Source: Bordetella genomosp. 11 (GTDB taxonomy: Bacteria; Pseudomonadota; Gammaproteobacteria; Burkholderiales; Burkholderiaceae_B). Taken from it: 64,000 nucleotides of DNA. The position numbers and the translations under genes are program-made. The notes beneath the pieces were generated by a model. It was not told the DNA's origin and did no database searches. It saw only the letters and a list, made by a program, of their open reading frames with translations. Location of the stretch: positions 1,736,001-1,800,000 of the forward strand of contig NZ_NEVS01000004.1 of NCBI RefSeq assembly GCF_002261215.1. Direction: 5' to 3'. Positions 35,546 to 44,057 of this stretch are shown here, piece after piece. Numbering within the stretch: position 1 is the stretch's first letter; the number at the start of each line of letters is the position of its first letter.

Positions 35546-36507
35546 TGCCCTCGCAACCCATCGTGGTGCTGACCAGCGCCATCCATCCCGACGAACACGC
35601 CCGCCTGGCCGGGCATGCGACGGTGCGCGTGTCGCCGGACGCGCGCCCCGAAACGTTGAAGGCCGCCGTGGCCGATGCCGACGGCCTGGTCGTGCGCAAT
35701 CCGCTGCCGGCCGATATCTTCGAACAGGCGCCGCGGCTGAAGGGCGTGGTGCGCCATGGCGTGGGGCTGGACATGATCCCCATGGAGGCGGCCAACCGGC
35801 GCCGCATCCCGGTGGCGAACATCCCGGGCTCCAATACGGCATCGGTGGTCGAATACTGCCTGGCCGCGATGCTGCACCTGCGGCGCCGCCTGGCGGCGGT
35901 GGACGCCATGCTGCGCGCGCAAGGCTGGTCGCCGGCGCGTTCCTTTGGCGAAAGCGGCGACGAACTGGCCGGCCAGACACTCGGCATCGTTGGCGTGGGC
36001 GCCATCGGCAGCCGGCTGGCCGCCCTGGCCCAGGCGCTGGATATGCGTGTACTCGGCCTGACGCGCCGCCCGCAGACGCTGCCGGCCGGCGTGCAGGCGG
36101 TCGACAAACCCACGCTGATGCGCGAATCCGATGTGATCGTGCTGGCCTGCCCGCTGAACGAGCAGACGCGCGGGCTGATCGATGCGCAGGCCCTGGCGCT
36201 GGCCAAGCCCCAAGCCTTGCTGATCAACGTGGCGCGCGGGCCCGTCGTGGATGCCGCCGCGCTGCTCGCGGCCATCGGCGCGGGCCGCCTGGGCGGCGCC
36301 GCCCTGGACGTTCACGATGTCCAGCCCCTGCCCGCCGATGCCCAGGTGTTCCGGCATCCCGGCCTGCTGCTGACGCCGCACCTGGCCGGCAGCACCGCCG
36401 CCAGCATGCGGCGCATGAGCCGCGGCGCGGTGGACGAAATGCTGCGCATCCTGCGCGGCGAAGCGCCGTTGAACTGGGTCAACCAACATGAAATAAACGC
36501 CGACTGA
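35545..36507 (+). CDS. D-2-hydroxyacid dehydrogenase family protein with Gln-His site
   Basis: NAD-dependent enzyme of 320 aa. The Rossmann motif is LGIVGVGAIGSRLA (about 147-159). R231 (NVARGPVVD) and H279 (TPHLAG) are the usual catalytic Arg and His. The acid/base Glu normally before Pro is Q260 (DVHDVQPLP). Arg-to-Gln and Gln-to-His spacings of 29 and 19 equal those of bacterial NAD-dependent formate dehydrogenase (R284, Q313, H332). It is coupled to the FAH gene by a 1-base overlap. It could reduce or oxidise the short 2-hydroxy acid from the pathway. Confidence 0.9.
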   Translation: MPSQPIVVLTSAIHPDEHARLAGHATVRVSPDARPETLKAAVADADGLVVRNPLPADIFEQAPRLKGVVRHGVGLDMIPMEAANRRRIPVANIPGSNTASVVEYCLAAMLHLRRRLAAVDAMLRAQGWSPARSFGESGDELAGQTLGIVGVGAIGSRLAALAQALDMRVLGLTRRPQTLPAGVQAVDKPTLMRESDVIVLACPLNEQTRGLIDAQALALAKPQALLINVARGPVVDAAALLAAIGAGRLGGAALDVHDVQPLPADAQVFRHPGLLLTPHLAGSTAASMRRMSRGAVDEMLRILRGEAPLNWVNQHEINAD

Positions 36508-36516
36508 GATCGTCCT

Positions 36517-36536
36517 CCGCGGCGCGGACGCCGCGG
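36517..36536. repeat. GC-rich hairpin between dehydrogenase and second dehydratase
   Basis: CCGCGGCG and CGCCGCGG form a perfect 8-bp stem with loop CGGA, 10 bases after the dehydrogenase stop. No T-run follows. It may partly separate expression of the downstream gene, which has its own strong ribosome-binding site. Confidence 0.4.
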
Positions 36537-36597
36537 CGGCGGCCTGCGGCACGGACGCGGCGGCGACGGCGCGATTCAAGAAAAGAGAGGAGGCACC

Positions 36598-37740
36598 ATG
36601 CGAATCACCGACCTGAAAGCGGTACCGATTTCCTTTCCCGTACCGGAGAACAAATCCGTGCGCCTGGGCATCGGCCGCAGCGTCAAGCGCGATGCCGTGC
36701 TGGTGCGCGTCGACACCGATGAAGGCGTGACGGGCTGGGGGGAAGCGCATCACGGGCGCTGCCCGGGCGCCATCGCCAGGCTGATCGACACCACCGTGCG
36801 CGAACTGGTCCTGGGCATGGACCCGCGCGACGTCAGCGGGGTGACCGCGCGGGTCCTGAAGATGCAGTTCGCCAGCCATGGCATGGGCGCCGCGGCCGCG
36901 CTGGCCTTGAGCGGCGTGGACCTGGCGCTATGGGACATCCGCTGCCAGCTTACCGGCTGGCCGCTGTATCGCCTGCTGGGCGGCGCGGCCAGGCCGGTGA
37001 AGGCCTATGCGGGCGGTATCGCGCTGGGCTGGCAGGCCCCGGAAAGCCTCGCGCAGGAAGCGCTGGGGCTGGTCGAACAGGGGTACCGCGCGCTGAAGCT
37101 GCGCGTGGGCGATACGCCGGCGCGCGACATCGCGCGCGTGCGGGCCGTGCGCGCGGCGGTGGGCGAGGACGTCGACATCCTGGTCGACGCCAACACCAAC
37201 TACCGTATCGAGGATGTGCGGCGCGTCATGCCCGCCTACGAGGAGTGCCAGGTGGTATGGCTGGAAGAACCCTTCCCCGCCCACGATCACCATGCCTACG
37301 CCACCGCGGCGCGACTGGGCCGCGTGCCGCTGGCGGCCGGCGAAAACCACTACACGCGCTACGAATTCGGACCGCTGCTGGAATCCGGCAGCGTCGGATA
37401 TGTGCAGCCGGATCTGTCCAAGGTGGGCGGGGTCACCGAAGCCATGCGGGTGGCGGCGATGGCGGCGGCGCGCAAGCTGTCGGTGAACCCGCATACGTCG
37501 GCCACGGCGATCAACATGGCGACGTCCATCCACTATTTGTGCGCCGTGGACAACCCGGGCTACTTCGAGGCGGACGTCACCGCGCTGAATCCCTTCCGCG
37601 ACGACATGATGGACCGGCTTCCCTATACGCTGGACAAGGACGGTTGCGTGCAGCCGCATGAGGGCGTGGGCATCGGCCTGCGCATCGATGCGGCCTTCCT
37701 TGCCGCGCATCCGCTGATCGAGGGACCCTGCTACGTGTAA
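36598..37740 (+). CDS. Mandelate racemase/muconate lactonizing enzyme family protein (KxR variant)
   Basis: A second 380-aa enolase-superfamily enzyme, clearly different from the first. Metal ligands D197 (ILVDANT), E223 (WLEEPFP), E249 (AAGENHY) and the D272/H299 dyad (YVQPDLS, VNPHTSA) are kept, but the catalytic KxK is K167-L-R169. The Arg alters one general base, so the substrate or its stereochemistry should differ. GAGAGGAGGCACC precedes the ATG. It ends the module; a LysR gene follows after 64 bases. Confidence 0.91.
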   Translation: MRITDLKAVPISFPVPENKSVRLGIGRSVKRDAVLVRVDTDEGVTGWGEAHHGRCPGAIARLIDTTVRELVLGMDPRDVSGVTARVLKMQFASHGMGAAAALALSGVDLALWDIRCQLTGWPLYRLLGGAARPVKAYAGGIALGWQAPESLAQEALGLVEQGYRALKLRVGDTPARDIARVRAVRAAVGEDVDILVDANTNYRIEDVRRVMPAYEECQVVWLEEPFPAHDHHAYATAARLGRVPLAAGENHYTRYEFGPLLESGSVGYVQPDLSKVGGVTEAMRVAAMAAARKLSVNPHTSATAINMATSIHYLCAVDNPGYFEADVTALNPFRDDMMDRLPYTLDKDGCVQPHEGVGIGLRIDAAFLAAHPLIEGPCYV

Positions 37741-37804
37741 GGCCACGGCCGACGCAGGGATACACACGATTGCCACGCGGGCCCGGCCATGCTGAACTGG
37801 CCGC

Positions 37805-38704
37805 ATGAATCTGCGCCAGATCGAAGTTTTCCGTGCGGTCATGATGGCCGGCTCGGTCAGCGGAGCCGCCCAGCTGCTGCACGTCTCCCAGCCGGCGGTC
37901 AGCCGGCTCATCGCCTATACGGAACAGCGGCTGGGTTTTCCGCTGTTCCAGCGGCTGCGCGGCCGCCTGCATCCGACGGCCGAAGCCCACAAGCTGTTCA
38001 CCGAGGTGGAAGCGCTATACCAGGGCGTGCAACGCATCAACGGGCTGGCCGGCGACATGGCCAACCAGGCCGGCGGCGTGCTGCGCATCGCCTGCAGCCC
38101 CAGCCTGGCCTACGGCCTGCTGCCCATGGCGATCGCCTCGTTCGCCCAGCGCTATCCGGATGCCAAGGTCGTCGTCGAAGGCATGCTCGCCAAGCCGCTC
38201 GCGGACGCAGTCCTGACGCAGACCGTGGATGTCGCGGTGGCCATCGTGCCCTTGCAGCATCCCCGCATCCAGACACATAGGCTGTTCCGCAACCGCGTGG
38301 TGGCGGTGCTGCCTGCCGGGCACCGCCTGGCCGAGCGCAAGCGGCTGCGCATCACGGACCTGCGCCACGAACGCGTCATCGGCTACAGCCCGGAAACGCC
38401 GCTGGCCCATGCCATCGGACGGCTGTACGACGGCGCGCATCTGGCCCCGCGCTGGGTCGCCGAAGTCAAGCAGACCCATGTGGCCTGCGCCATGGTGCAA
38501 CAAGGCATGGGCATCGCGCTGGTGGATGAACAGGCGCAGCTGGGCGGCGCCTGGCCAGACCTGCGCATGCGGGAGATCACCCCGTCCATCGACCTGCAGA
38601 TCCGCGTGGGCTACGCCCGCCATGAACCGCTGTCGGCCACGTCGCAGGCATTCGTCGACGAACTGCAATCCCTGCGCCACCCGCTGCTGGCGCCCGCGGC
38701 GTAA
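37805..38704 (+). CDS. LysR family regulator
   Basis: Regulator of 299 aa; helix-turn-helix AGSVSGAAQLLHVSQPAVSR at 15-34, ligand domain beginning VLRIACSPSLAYGLLP. It is on the same strand as the genes before and after. A perfect palindrome just upstream of the following Bug gene suggests it controls the Bug-AtuA-DUF4387 set rather than the preceding sugar-acid genes. Confidence 0.9.
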   Translation: MNLRQIEVFRAVMMAGSVSGAAQLLHVSQPAVSRLIAYTEQRLGFPLFQRLRGRLHPTAEAHKLFTEVEALYQGVQRINGLAGDMANQAGGVLRIACSPSLAYGLLPMAIASFAQRYPDAKVVVEGMLAKPLADAVLTQTVDVAVAIVPLQHPRIQTHRLFRNRVVAVLPAGHRLAERKRLRITDLRHERVIGYSPETPLAHAIGRLYDGAHLAPRWVAEVKQTHVACAMVQQGMGIALVDEQAQLGGAWPDLRMREITPSIDLQIRVGYARHEPLSATSQAFVDELQSLRHPLLAPAA

Positions 38705-38749
38705 TACCTCCCCGCAAAGCCAATGCCGGCGCGGCGAATAACACGGCGT

Positions 38750-38766
38750 TATGGAAATTTTCCATA
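38750..38766. promoter_or_regulatory. Perfect palindrome upstream of Bug gene, putative LysR site
   Basis: TATGGAAA-T-TTTCCATA has 8-bp arms with a single central base. A -10-like TAGAAT lies 31 bases downstream (38797-38802). The distance suits activation by a LysR protein bound near -60. Confidence 0.6.
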
Positions 38767-38858
38767 TCGGAATACGACATACGCCCGGCCGCTGCCTAGA
38801 ATTTCCGCGAAGCCGCCGGCATAGGCGGCGGGAAGTCCGACCGCACAAGGGGTAAAAC

Positions 38859-39836
38859 ATGAAGCTCGCATTGCCTTGCCTGGGCCGCTGGCTGGCGGCC
38901 GCGCTGTTGTCGCTACCGATGCTGGCGCGCGCCGCGCCCTATCCGGATAGGCCCGTTACCGTGGTCGTGCCCTATCCGGCCGGCGGCTCGCTCGATACGG
39001 TCGGACGGCCGATCGCGCAGATGTTCGAGAAGGCCACCGGCCAGCCCATGATCCTGGAGAACGCCGGCGGCGCCGGCGGCCTGATCGGCGCGGGCAAGGT
39101 CGTGAAATCCGCGCCCGACGGCTACACGCTGCTATTGGCCAGCAACGGGCAAGTGACGATCGCGCCCCTGATGTACAAGGACATGCCCTACGACCCCGCG
39201 CGCGACCTGCTGCCCGTGGCCCATCTCGTGGACCAGACCGCCGTCCTGTACGCCAGCGCCAAATCTCCCTACAAAACGTTTGCCGATGTCGCCGCGGCCG
39301 CGCAGTCCGGGCACGAAAGCATTCAATTCGCCTCCAGCGGCAACGGCAGCATTTCGCACCTGGCGCTGGAACTGCTGGCCCAGAAAATGGGCGCGAAGTT
39401 CAACCACGTGCCCTACCGGGGCGCCGCGCCGGCGCTGCAGGACCTGGCCGGCGGCCAGGTGCCGCTGTTGTTCACGTTCGTCGGTTCGGCCAAGGCGCTG
39501 ACGGCCGCCGGCCTGGTCCGCCCCCTGGCCGTCGCGTCGCCGCGCCGGCTGGCCGCCCTGCCCGAGGTCCCCACCTTCGCCGAACTCGGCTACCCCGGTG
39601 TCGAAGCGTCGGTCTGGATCGGCCTGATGGCGCCGAAGGGCACGCCGCGAGACCGCATCGACCGGCTTTCGGATGTCGTCGGCGGCCTGTTGCGGCAAGC
39701 CGATTTCCAGAAGCTGATGGCCGACAACAACATGGAGGTCCGGGGCGGGTCCATCCAGGCATTCCAGGACATGATGCGCGCGGACGCCGCGCGGTGGGAC
39801 GCGCTGGCCAAGTCGGTCAACCTGGCCGGCAAATAA
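38859..39836 (+). CDS. Bug/TctC family periplasmic solute-binding protein
   Basis: Receptor of 325 aa; signal peptide cleaved near ARA-APYPDRPV. VVVPYPAGGSLDTVGRP, MILENAGGAGG, SAPDGYTLLLA and HVPYRGAAPALQDLAGG. AAGGGG precedes the ATG by six bases. It opens the set with the AtuA-like and DUF4387 genes. Confidence 0.92.
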   Translation: MKLALPCLGRWLAAALLSLPMLARAAPYPDRPVTVVVPYPAGGSLDTVGRPIAQMFEKATGQPMILENAGGAGGLIGAGKVVKSAPDGYTLLLASNGQVTIAPLMYKDMPYDPARDLLPVAHLVDQTAVLYASAKSPYKTFADVAAAAQSGHESIQFASSGNGSISHLALELLAQKMGAKFNHVPYRGAAPALQDLAGGQVPLLFTFVGSAKALTAAGLVRPLAVASPRRLAALPEVPTFAELGYPGVEASVWIGLMAPKGTPRDRIDRLSDVVGGLLRQADFQKLMADNNMEVRGGSIQAFQDMMRADAARWDALAKSVNLAGK

Positions 39837-39955
39837 GGCCGCGCGCGATCGCCGCGGGGCGCCGCGCGGACGACACGACTCCGATAAGGTCCTTGCCGTC
39901 GGCGCCCCGGCAGCCCCATTTTTTGATGGCAACTTTGTTCAACGCAGGAACTTCG

Positions 39956-41317
39956 ATGAAACAGATCACGGGCGTCGCGCCTTCCGGCTCCATGGGAAGC
40001 GGCTACAACCTTGCCTCATTCAAACGCGCCATGCAGGCCAATCCCGACTTCATCGGCCAGGACGCGGGGTCCACCGACATGGGCCCCTACTATCACGGCG
40101 CGGACCAGCCGTTCCTGCCGATGTCGGCGTATCGACGCGACCTGGCCGTGATGCTGCAGGCGGCACGCGCGGCGAAGATTCCGCTGCTGATCGGTTCGGC
40201 CATCACCAACGGGTCGAACCGGACCTTGCAGCTGATGATCGGGCTGGTACGTGAAGTCGCGGCCGAACACAAGCTGTCGTTCAAGCTCGCGGTGATCGGC
40301 GCGGAAATCGACAAGTCCTACCTGAAACGCAAGATCGAAGCCGGCCCCATCGAACCGATGGGCCCGGAAGGCATCCTGACGGCCCAGGTGGTGGACGCCG
40401 CCGGCCCCATCGTCGCGCAGATGGGCATGGAGCCTTTCATGCAGGCGCTGCAAGCGGGCGCCGAGGTCATCATCGCCGGCCGCGCCTGCGACGACGCCAT
40501 CTTCGCCGCGCTGCCCGTGCTGCGCGGTTTCGACCCCGGGCTTTCCCTGCATTGCGGCAAGATACTGGAATGCGCCGGCCTGTCGGCGGTGCCCTACGAC
40601 CTGGGCGAACCGATGATCGGGCGTGTGCGCCAGGACCACTTCGAGGTCGAGCCCGGCAATCCCGGCAGCCGCTGCACCACGGTATCGGTGGCGGGACATT
40701 CGCTGTACGAACGCAGCGATCCCTTCCTGCAGGCGGGCCCGGGCGGGCTGAACGACCTGACGCATGCCAGCTTCGAACAGACGGACGATCGCACGGTGCG
40801 CGTGCGCGGCAGCGCCTACGTCAAGGACACGCAATACCGCGTCAAGCTGGAGGCCGCGGAACAGCTGGGCTATCGCAGCATCGTCGTGGTCGGCATCCGC
40901 GACGCGGTCATGATCCAGGAACTGGACGGCGTGCTGGAGCATGCCCGCGAACGGGCCGAAGAACGCTTCGGCCTGCGGGAAAACGGCATCAGCCTGTTCT
41001 TCCGCGCCTACGGCAAGGATGGCGTGATGGGCGAGCTGGAACCGGACCGGGACCCGCCGGCCAAGGAAGTCGGCCTGGTCATCGACGCGGTGGCGCCGGA
41101 CCAGAACACCGCGACCGCCGTCGCGATGTTCACCCGCGGCGTGCTGCAGCACGCCCACTATCCCGGCATCCTGACCACGGCCGGCAACATGGCTTATCCA
41201 TTTTCCCCTTTCGGCATTCCGGTGGGGCCCGCCTATCGCTTTTCGGTCTACCACCTCATGCCCGTCGCCGATGCGTGCGAGTGCTTTCCCATCCACTACG
41301 AGACCATCAGGAACTAA
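39956..41317 (+). CDS. AtuA-like (DUF1446) family protein
   Basis: Cytoplasmic protein of 453 aa related to AtuA of acyclic terpene utilisation. It shows the family pattern: start with a short nucleotide-like GSGYNLASF, IGQDAGSTDMGPYYHG, EVIIAGRACDDAIFAAL and the late NTATAVAMFTRGVLQHAHY. Its biochemical activity is not established in the family. The ATG at 39956 follows AGGAAC; upstream ATG 39926 is weaker. DUF4387 follows at 4 bases; these two families commonly sit side by side, which suggests a two-subunit enzyme. Confidence 0.88.
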   Translation: MKQITGVAPSGSMGSGYNLASFKRAMQANPDFIGQDAGSTDMGPYYHGADQPFLPMSAYRRDLAVMLQAARAAKIPLLIGSAITNGSNRTLQLMIGLVREVAAEHKLSFKLAVIGAEIDKSYLKRKIEAGPIEPMGPEGILTAQVVDAAGPIVAQMGMEPFMQALQAGAEVIIAGRACDDAIFAALPVLRGFDPGLSLHCGKILECAGLSAVPYDLGEPMIGRVRQDHFEVEPGNPGSRCTTVSVAGHSLYERSDPFLQAGPGGLNDLTHASFEQTDDRTVRVRGSAYVKDTQYRVKLEAAEQLGYRSIVVVGIRDAVMIQELDGVLEHARERAEERFGLRENGISLFFRAYGKDGVMGELEPDRDPPAKEVGLVIDAVAPDQNTATAVAMFTRGVLQHAHYPGILTTAGNMAYPFSPFGIPVGPAYRFSVYHLMPVADACECFPIHYETIRN

Positions 41318-41321
41318 GGCC

Positions 41322-41648
41322 ATGGCGACCCGGACCCAACCCATGACGGCCTATGCCAAGGTCATCCGCAGCAAGAATTCCGGCCCCTTCGAATTGACCT
41401 TCGACATCATGTTCGACCAGGACGCGCCCTACCTGCACGTCAAGCGCAGCGGCGTGATCAGCACCGAAAACGTCGCCCGCGCCTTTTCCATCGCGCCGGC
41501 GCAAGTGCTGGTGTGCACGCCCTTCGATGCCGCGCGCGCATTCAAGATCACGATCAGGCGCCCCGTCAGTTCGGGCGACGTGCTGGACCGCGACGTCTAC
41601 GGCTGCCAGCAGCACGTGCCGCTGACGCGCATCCAGGTTCCCGACTGA
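41322..41648 (+). CDS. DUF4387 family protein
   Basis: Soluble protein of 108 aa: AKVIRSKNSGPFELTFDIMF and a late RPVSSGDVLDRDVYGCQQH are characteristic. No known function. It is probably a partner of the AtuA-like protein, whose stop is 4 bases upstream. The next gene, PrpD-like, starts about 100 bases on behind its own regulatory motif. Confidence 0.88.
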   Translation: MATRTQPMTAYAKVIRSKNSGPFELTFDIMFDQDAPYLHVKRSGVISTENVARAFSIAPAQVLVCTPFDAARAFKITIRRPVSSGDVLDRDVYGCQQHVPLTRIQVPD

Positions 41649-41713
41649 GGCCGCGCCCCGCCGCACGCGACGCCCGCGCCGGCGGGATGGACGCACCGCA
41701 TTGCTATTTCGTA

Positions 41714-41735
41714 CAATGAATTCAATTTCATTGAA
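41714..41735. promoter_or_regulatory. Inverted repeat before the MmgE/PrpD gene, IclR-site candidate
   Basis: CAATGAA-TTCAAT-TTCATTG is a perfect 7-bp inverted repeat with a 6-base spacer (41714-41733). The stretch ATTTCATTGAA (41725-41735) is found exactly, in reverse orientation, at 43951-43961 beside the iclR gene. It lies 15 bases before the PrpD-like start. Confidence 0.6.
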
Positions 41736-41750
41736 CAAAATAGAGGCGCC

Positions 41751-43127
41751 ATGCATCCCCTGCCGGAAGAAACCCTGGTCGAGCACGTCGTTTCCCTGCA
41801 GACGCGCCCCATCGCGTCGGCGACGCGGCAGCGCCTGGCGCAGGCCCTGCTGGACTGGTTCACGGCGGGCTGGTCCGGCATGCCGCTGGACGCGGCCGCA
41901 CGATTGCGGCAACTGGCCGCGCTATGCCATCCCGGCCCGGGCGACGCGCCGGCCTTCGGCGGCGAGCGCCTGGGCGTCATGGCCGCGGCATTCGCCAATG
42001 CGGGCATCGCGCATTTGCGGGAAATCGACGATGCCCATCGCGCCGCGATGCTGCATCCCGGCATCGTGGCGGTATCGCCGGTGCTGGCGCTGGCCGCCCA
42101 GCAAGGCCTCACGCAGCGGCGGGCGGCCGACGCCATCATCGCGGGATACGAGGTGGCGCTGCGGGTCGGCGAAGCGCTGGGAACGCGGCACGCGGCAAAC
42201 TTCCACGCCACCGCCACCGCCGGCGCGCTGGGCGCGGCCGCGGCGGCGGCGGTGGCCCTGGGCCTGCCGGCCGACCGCATGCATCACGCGCTGGGCATCG
42301 CCGCCACCCAGGCCGCGGGCCTGTGGCAGCTGGTCGACGACGACGCGCACGAATCCAAATCGCTGCATCCCGCCATGGCGGTGCGCAACGGCCTGACGGC
42401 GGCCTATGCCGCCCGGGCGGGGCTGCCGGGTGCGCGCGCTTTCTTTACCGGCAGGCGCGGCATGTACGCCCTGCTGGCCGGCGATGGACCGGTTTCGGTA
42501 CTGGACGGCGAGCGCGATGCGCCGGAGCGGATCAACACCGCCACCATCAAGGCCTGGCCGTGCTGCGCGCAGCTCTTCACGCCGCTGGATGCGGCGCACG
42601 GGCTGCGCCAGGCGCATGCGATCGGCGCGGAAGACATCGCCTCGGTCGAAGTCGTTATTTTTCCGCACGCATTGAAGATAGCGGGCGTGCATTGGCCGTC
42701 CAAGCCGGCCGAAACGGCATTCTGCCTGCGCTATGTCATGGCCCGGCTGCTGCTTGCGGGCAGGCTCGGCATCGAAGACATGGAAACGCCCGACCTGTCC
42801 TGCCCGGCGTTGCTCGATCTTGCCGAACGGATAACGGTCAAGACCGACGAGGGCTTCCAGCAGGCTTTTCCACGCAAGCGCCCCAGCCGCGTGACCCTGG
42901 TCCTGCGCGATGGCCGCACGCTGAGCGCGTTGCGCGAACTGCGGCGCGGGGATCCGGAAGAACCCTACGATTGGGCCGGCATGCAGGCGCGCATGCGCGC
43001 GTTCGCCCCCACCATGGACGACGCCGCGGCGGCACGCATCGCGGATTGGTGCGGCCGCTATGCCGATCCGGCGCACGACGCCGCGGCAGGCGCGCCCGAA
43101 GCGAGCCTGTTCGGCGCCGGCCGCTAG
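41751..43127 (+). CDS. MmgE/PrpD family protein
   Basis: Protein of 458 aa in the family of 2-methylcitrate dehydratase, cis-aconitate decarboxylase and iminodisuccinate epimerase. The N-terminal all-helical domain includes HPGIVAVSPVLALAAQQG and FHATATAGALGAAAAAAVALG; the C-terminal domain includes INTATIKAWPCCAQLFTPLD. AGAGG precedes the ATG. It shares a regulatory motif with the IclR/FAD-oxidase promoter and probably belongs to that regulon with the ASL-type lyase. Substrate unknown. Confidence 0.9.
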   Translation: MHPLPEETLVEHVVSLQTRPIASATRQRLAQALLDWFTAGWSGMPLDAAARLRQLAALCHPGPGDAPAFGGERLGVMAAAFANAGIAHLREIDDAHRAAMLHPGIVAVSPVLALAAQQGLTQRRAADAIIAGYEVALRVGEALGTRHAANFHATATAGALGAAAAAAVALGLPADRMHHALGIAATQAAGLWQLVDDDAHESKSLHPAMAVRNGLTAAYAARAGLPGARAFFTGRRGMYALLAGDGPVSVLDGERDAPERINTATIKAWPCCAQLFTPLDAAHGLRQAHAIGAEDIASVEVVIFPHALKIAGVHWPSKPAETAFCLRYVMARLLLAGRLGIEDMETPDLSCPALLDLAERITVKTDEGFQQAFPRKRPSRVTLVLRDGRTLSALRELRRGDPEEPYDWAGMQARMRAFAPTMDDAAAARIADWCGRYADPAHDAAAGAPEASLFGAGR

Positions 43128-43159
43128 GGCCTGTTAACGCCAGGGTTAACAGGCCCTAG
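43124..43159. repeat. Perfect 15-bp inverted repeat spanning two stop codons
   Basis: CTAGGGCCTGTTAAC (43124-43138) and GTTAACAGGCCCTAG (43145-43159) flank a 6-base loop GCCAGG. The stop codon of the PrpD-like gene (TAG, 43125-43127) and of the convergent iclR gene (complement 43156-43158) both lie inside the arms. It is a likely bidirectional terminator or mRNA end structure; there is no T-run. Confidence 0.85.
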
Positions 43160-43905
43160 CGCCGCGGGGCCTTGGCCGGCGCATCCGCGGGCAGTTGCCG
43201 ATCCGCGGGCGCGGACGCGGAAAAACCCTGCGCGCCGAGTTCGCGCCGCACGATATCGGCGGCCTTCAGCTGCGCCTGCTGGTTGTGCCGCGACGCCAGG
43301 CCCAGCACGACCATCGCGCCGATGAAACTCCCGTCGGCCTCGAAGACCGGCAACGCCACGGAAGCCATCTCAGCCACGCGCTCGGCACGCGTCATCGCGT
43401 AGCCCTTCTCGCGGATCGTTTTGGCGTGCGGCGTGGCGCCGCCGGTGAAGGCCAGCAGGATATGCGCCGACGAGCCGCCCGCGCTCAGCGGAATGCGGGT
43501 ACCGACTTCCAGATGATGCCGAAGCTCCTGCGAGGTGTTTTCGCGATAGAGGCAGATCCGCTCGTCGCCGCTGCGCACATACAGCGCCACGGTTTCTCCG
43601 GTTTGCTGCATCACGTTCTGCAGCACCGGCTGTATGCGCGCGCCCAGATCGAAGGTCTGCCGATACAGCATTCCCATGTGCAGGGTCGCCGGCCCCATCG
43701 CGTAGTTGCCGTTGTCGTAGCGATGCACCAGCCGCGCGCGCACCAGCACGCCCAGCAGCCGCAGCAGCGTGGCCTTGTCCAGGCCGGTCCGTTCGGCCAG
43801 ATCGCCCAGGGACAGCCGCAGGGCGTCGTCGCTGAAGCTTTCCAGGATGCTGATGCCGCGCTCGAGCACGCCGACCGGCGGCGTGGGAGTGTTTTTGCTT
43901 GACAC
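43156..43905 (-). CDS. IclR family regulator
   Basis: Regulator of 249 aa. N-terminal helix-turn-helix LSLGDLAERTGLDKATLLRLL (about 35-55); C-terminal effector domain with TGETVALYVRSGDERICLY and the VALPVFEADGSFIGAMVVLG block. GTG start at 43905 follows GGAG. It is divergent from the FAD-oxidase gene and convergent with the PrpD-like gene, and a motif common to both promoters suggests it controls both sides. Confidence 0.92.
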   Translation of the reverse strand: MSSKNTPTPPVGVLERGISILESFSDDALRLSLGDLAERTGLDKATLLRLLGVLVRARLVHRYDNGNYAMGPATLHMGMLYRQTFDLGARIQPVLQNVMQQTGETVALYVRSGDERICLYRENTSQELRHHLEVGTRIPLSAGGSSAHILLAFTGGATPHAKTIREKGYAMTRAERVAEMASVALPVFEADGSFIGAMVVLGLASRHNQQAQLKAADIVRRELGAQGFSASAPADRQLPADAPAKAPRR

Positions 43906-43934
43906 GTTGAGTCCCAGCTCCTATATTTTCGCTC

Positions 43935-43961
43935 AATAAAACATATTTTATTCAATGAAAT
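43935..43961. promoter_or_regulatory. Putative IclR operator between iclR and FAD-oxidase
   Basis: AATAAAA-CATA-TTTTATT is a perfect 7-bp inverted repeat (43935-43952). It is followed by TTCAATGAAAT (43951-43961), the same 11-bp motif found before the PrpD-like gene. The site is 30 bases from the iclR start and about 100 from the oxidase start. Confidence 0.6.
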
Positions 43962-44057
43962 GTCGGCGCGCCATCGGGATCTTCGCGCGCCGCACCGAGG
44001 AGACAAGTATCGCTTGCGACGCGGCCGGGCCGTCGACGTGAAGCGAGATTTTCCACC

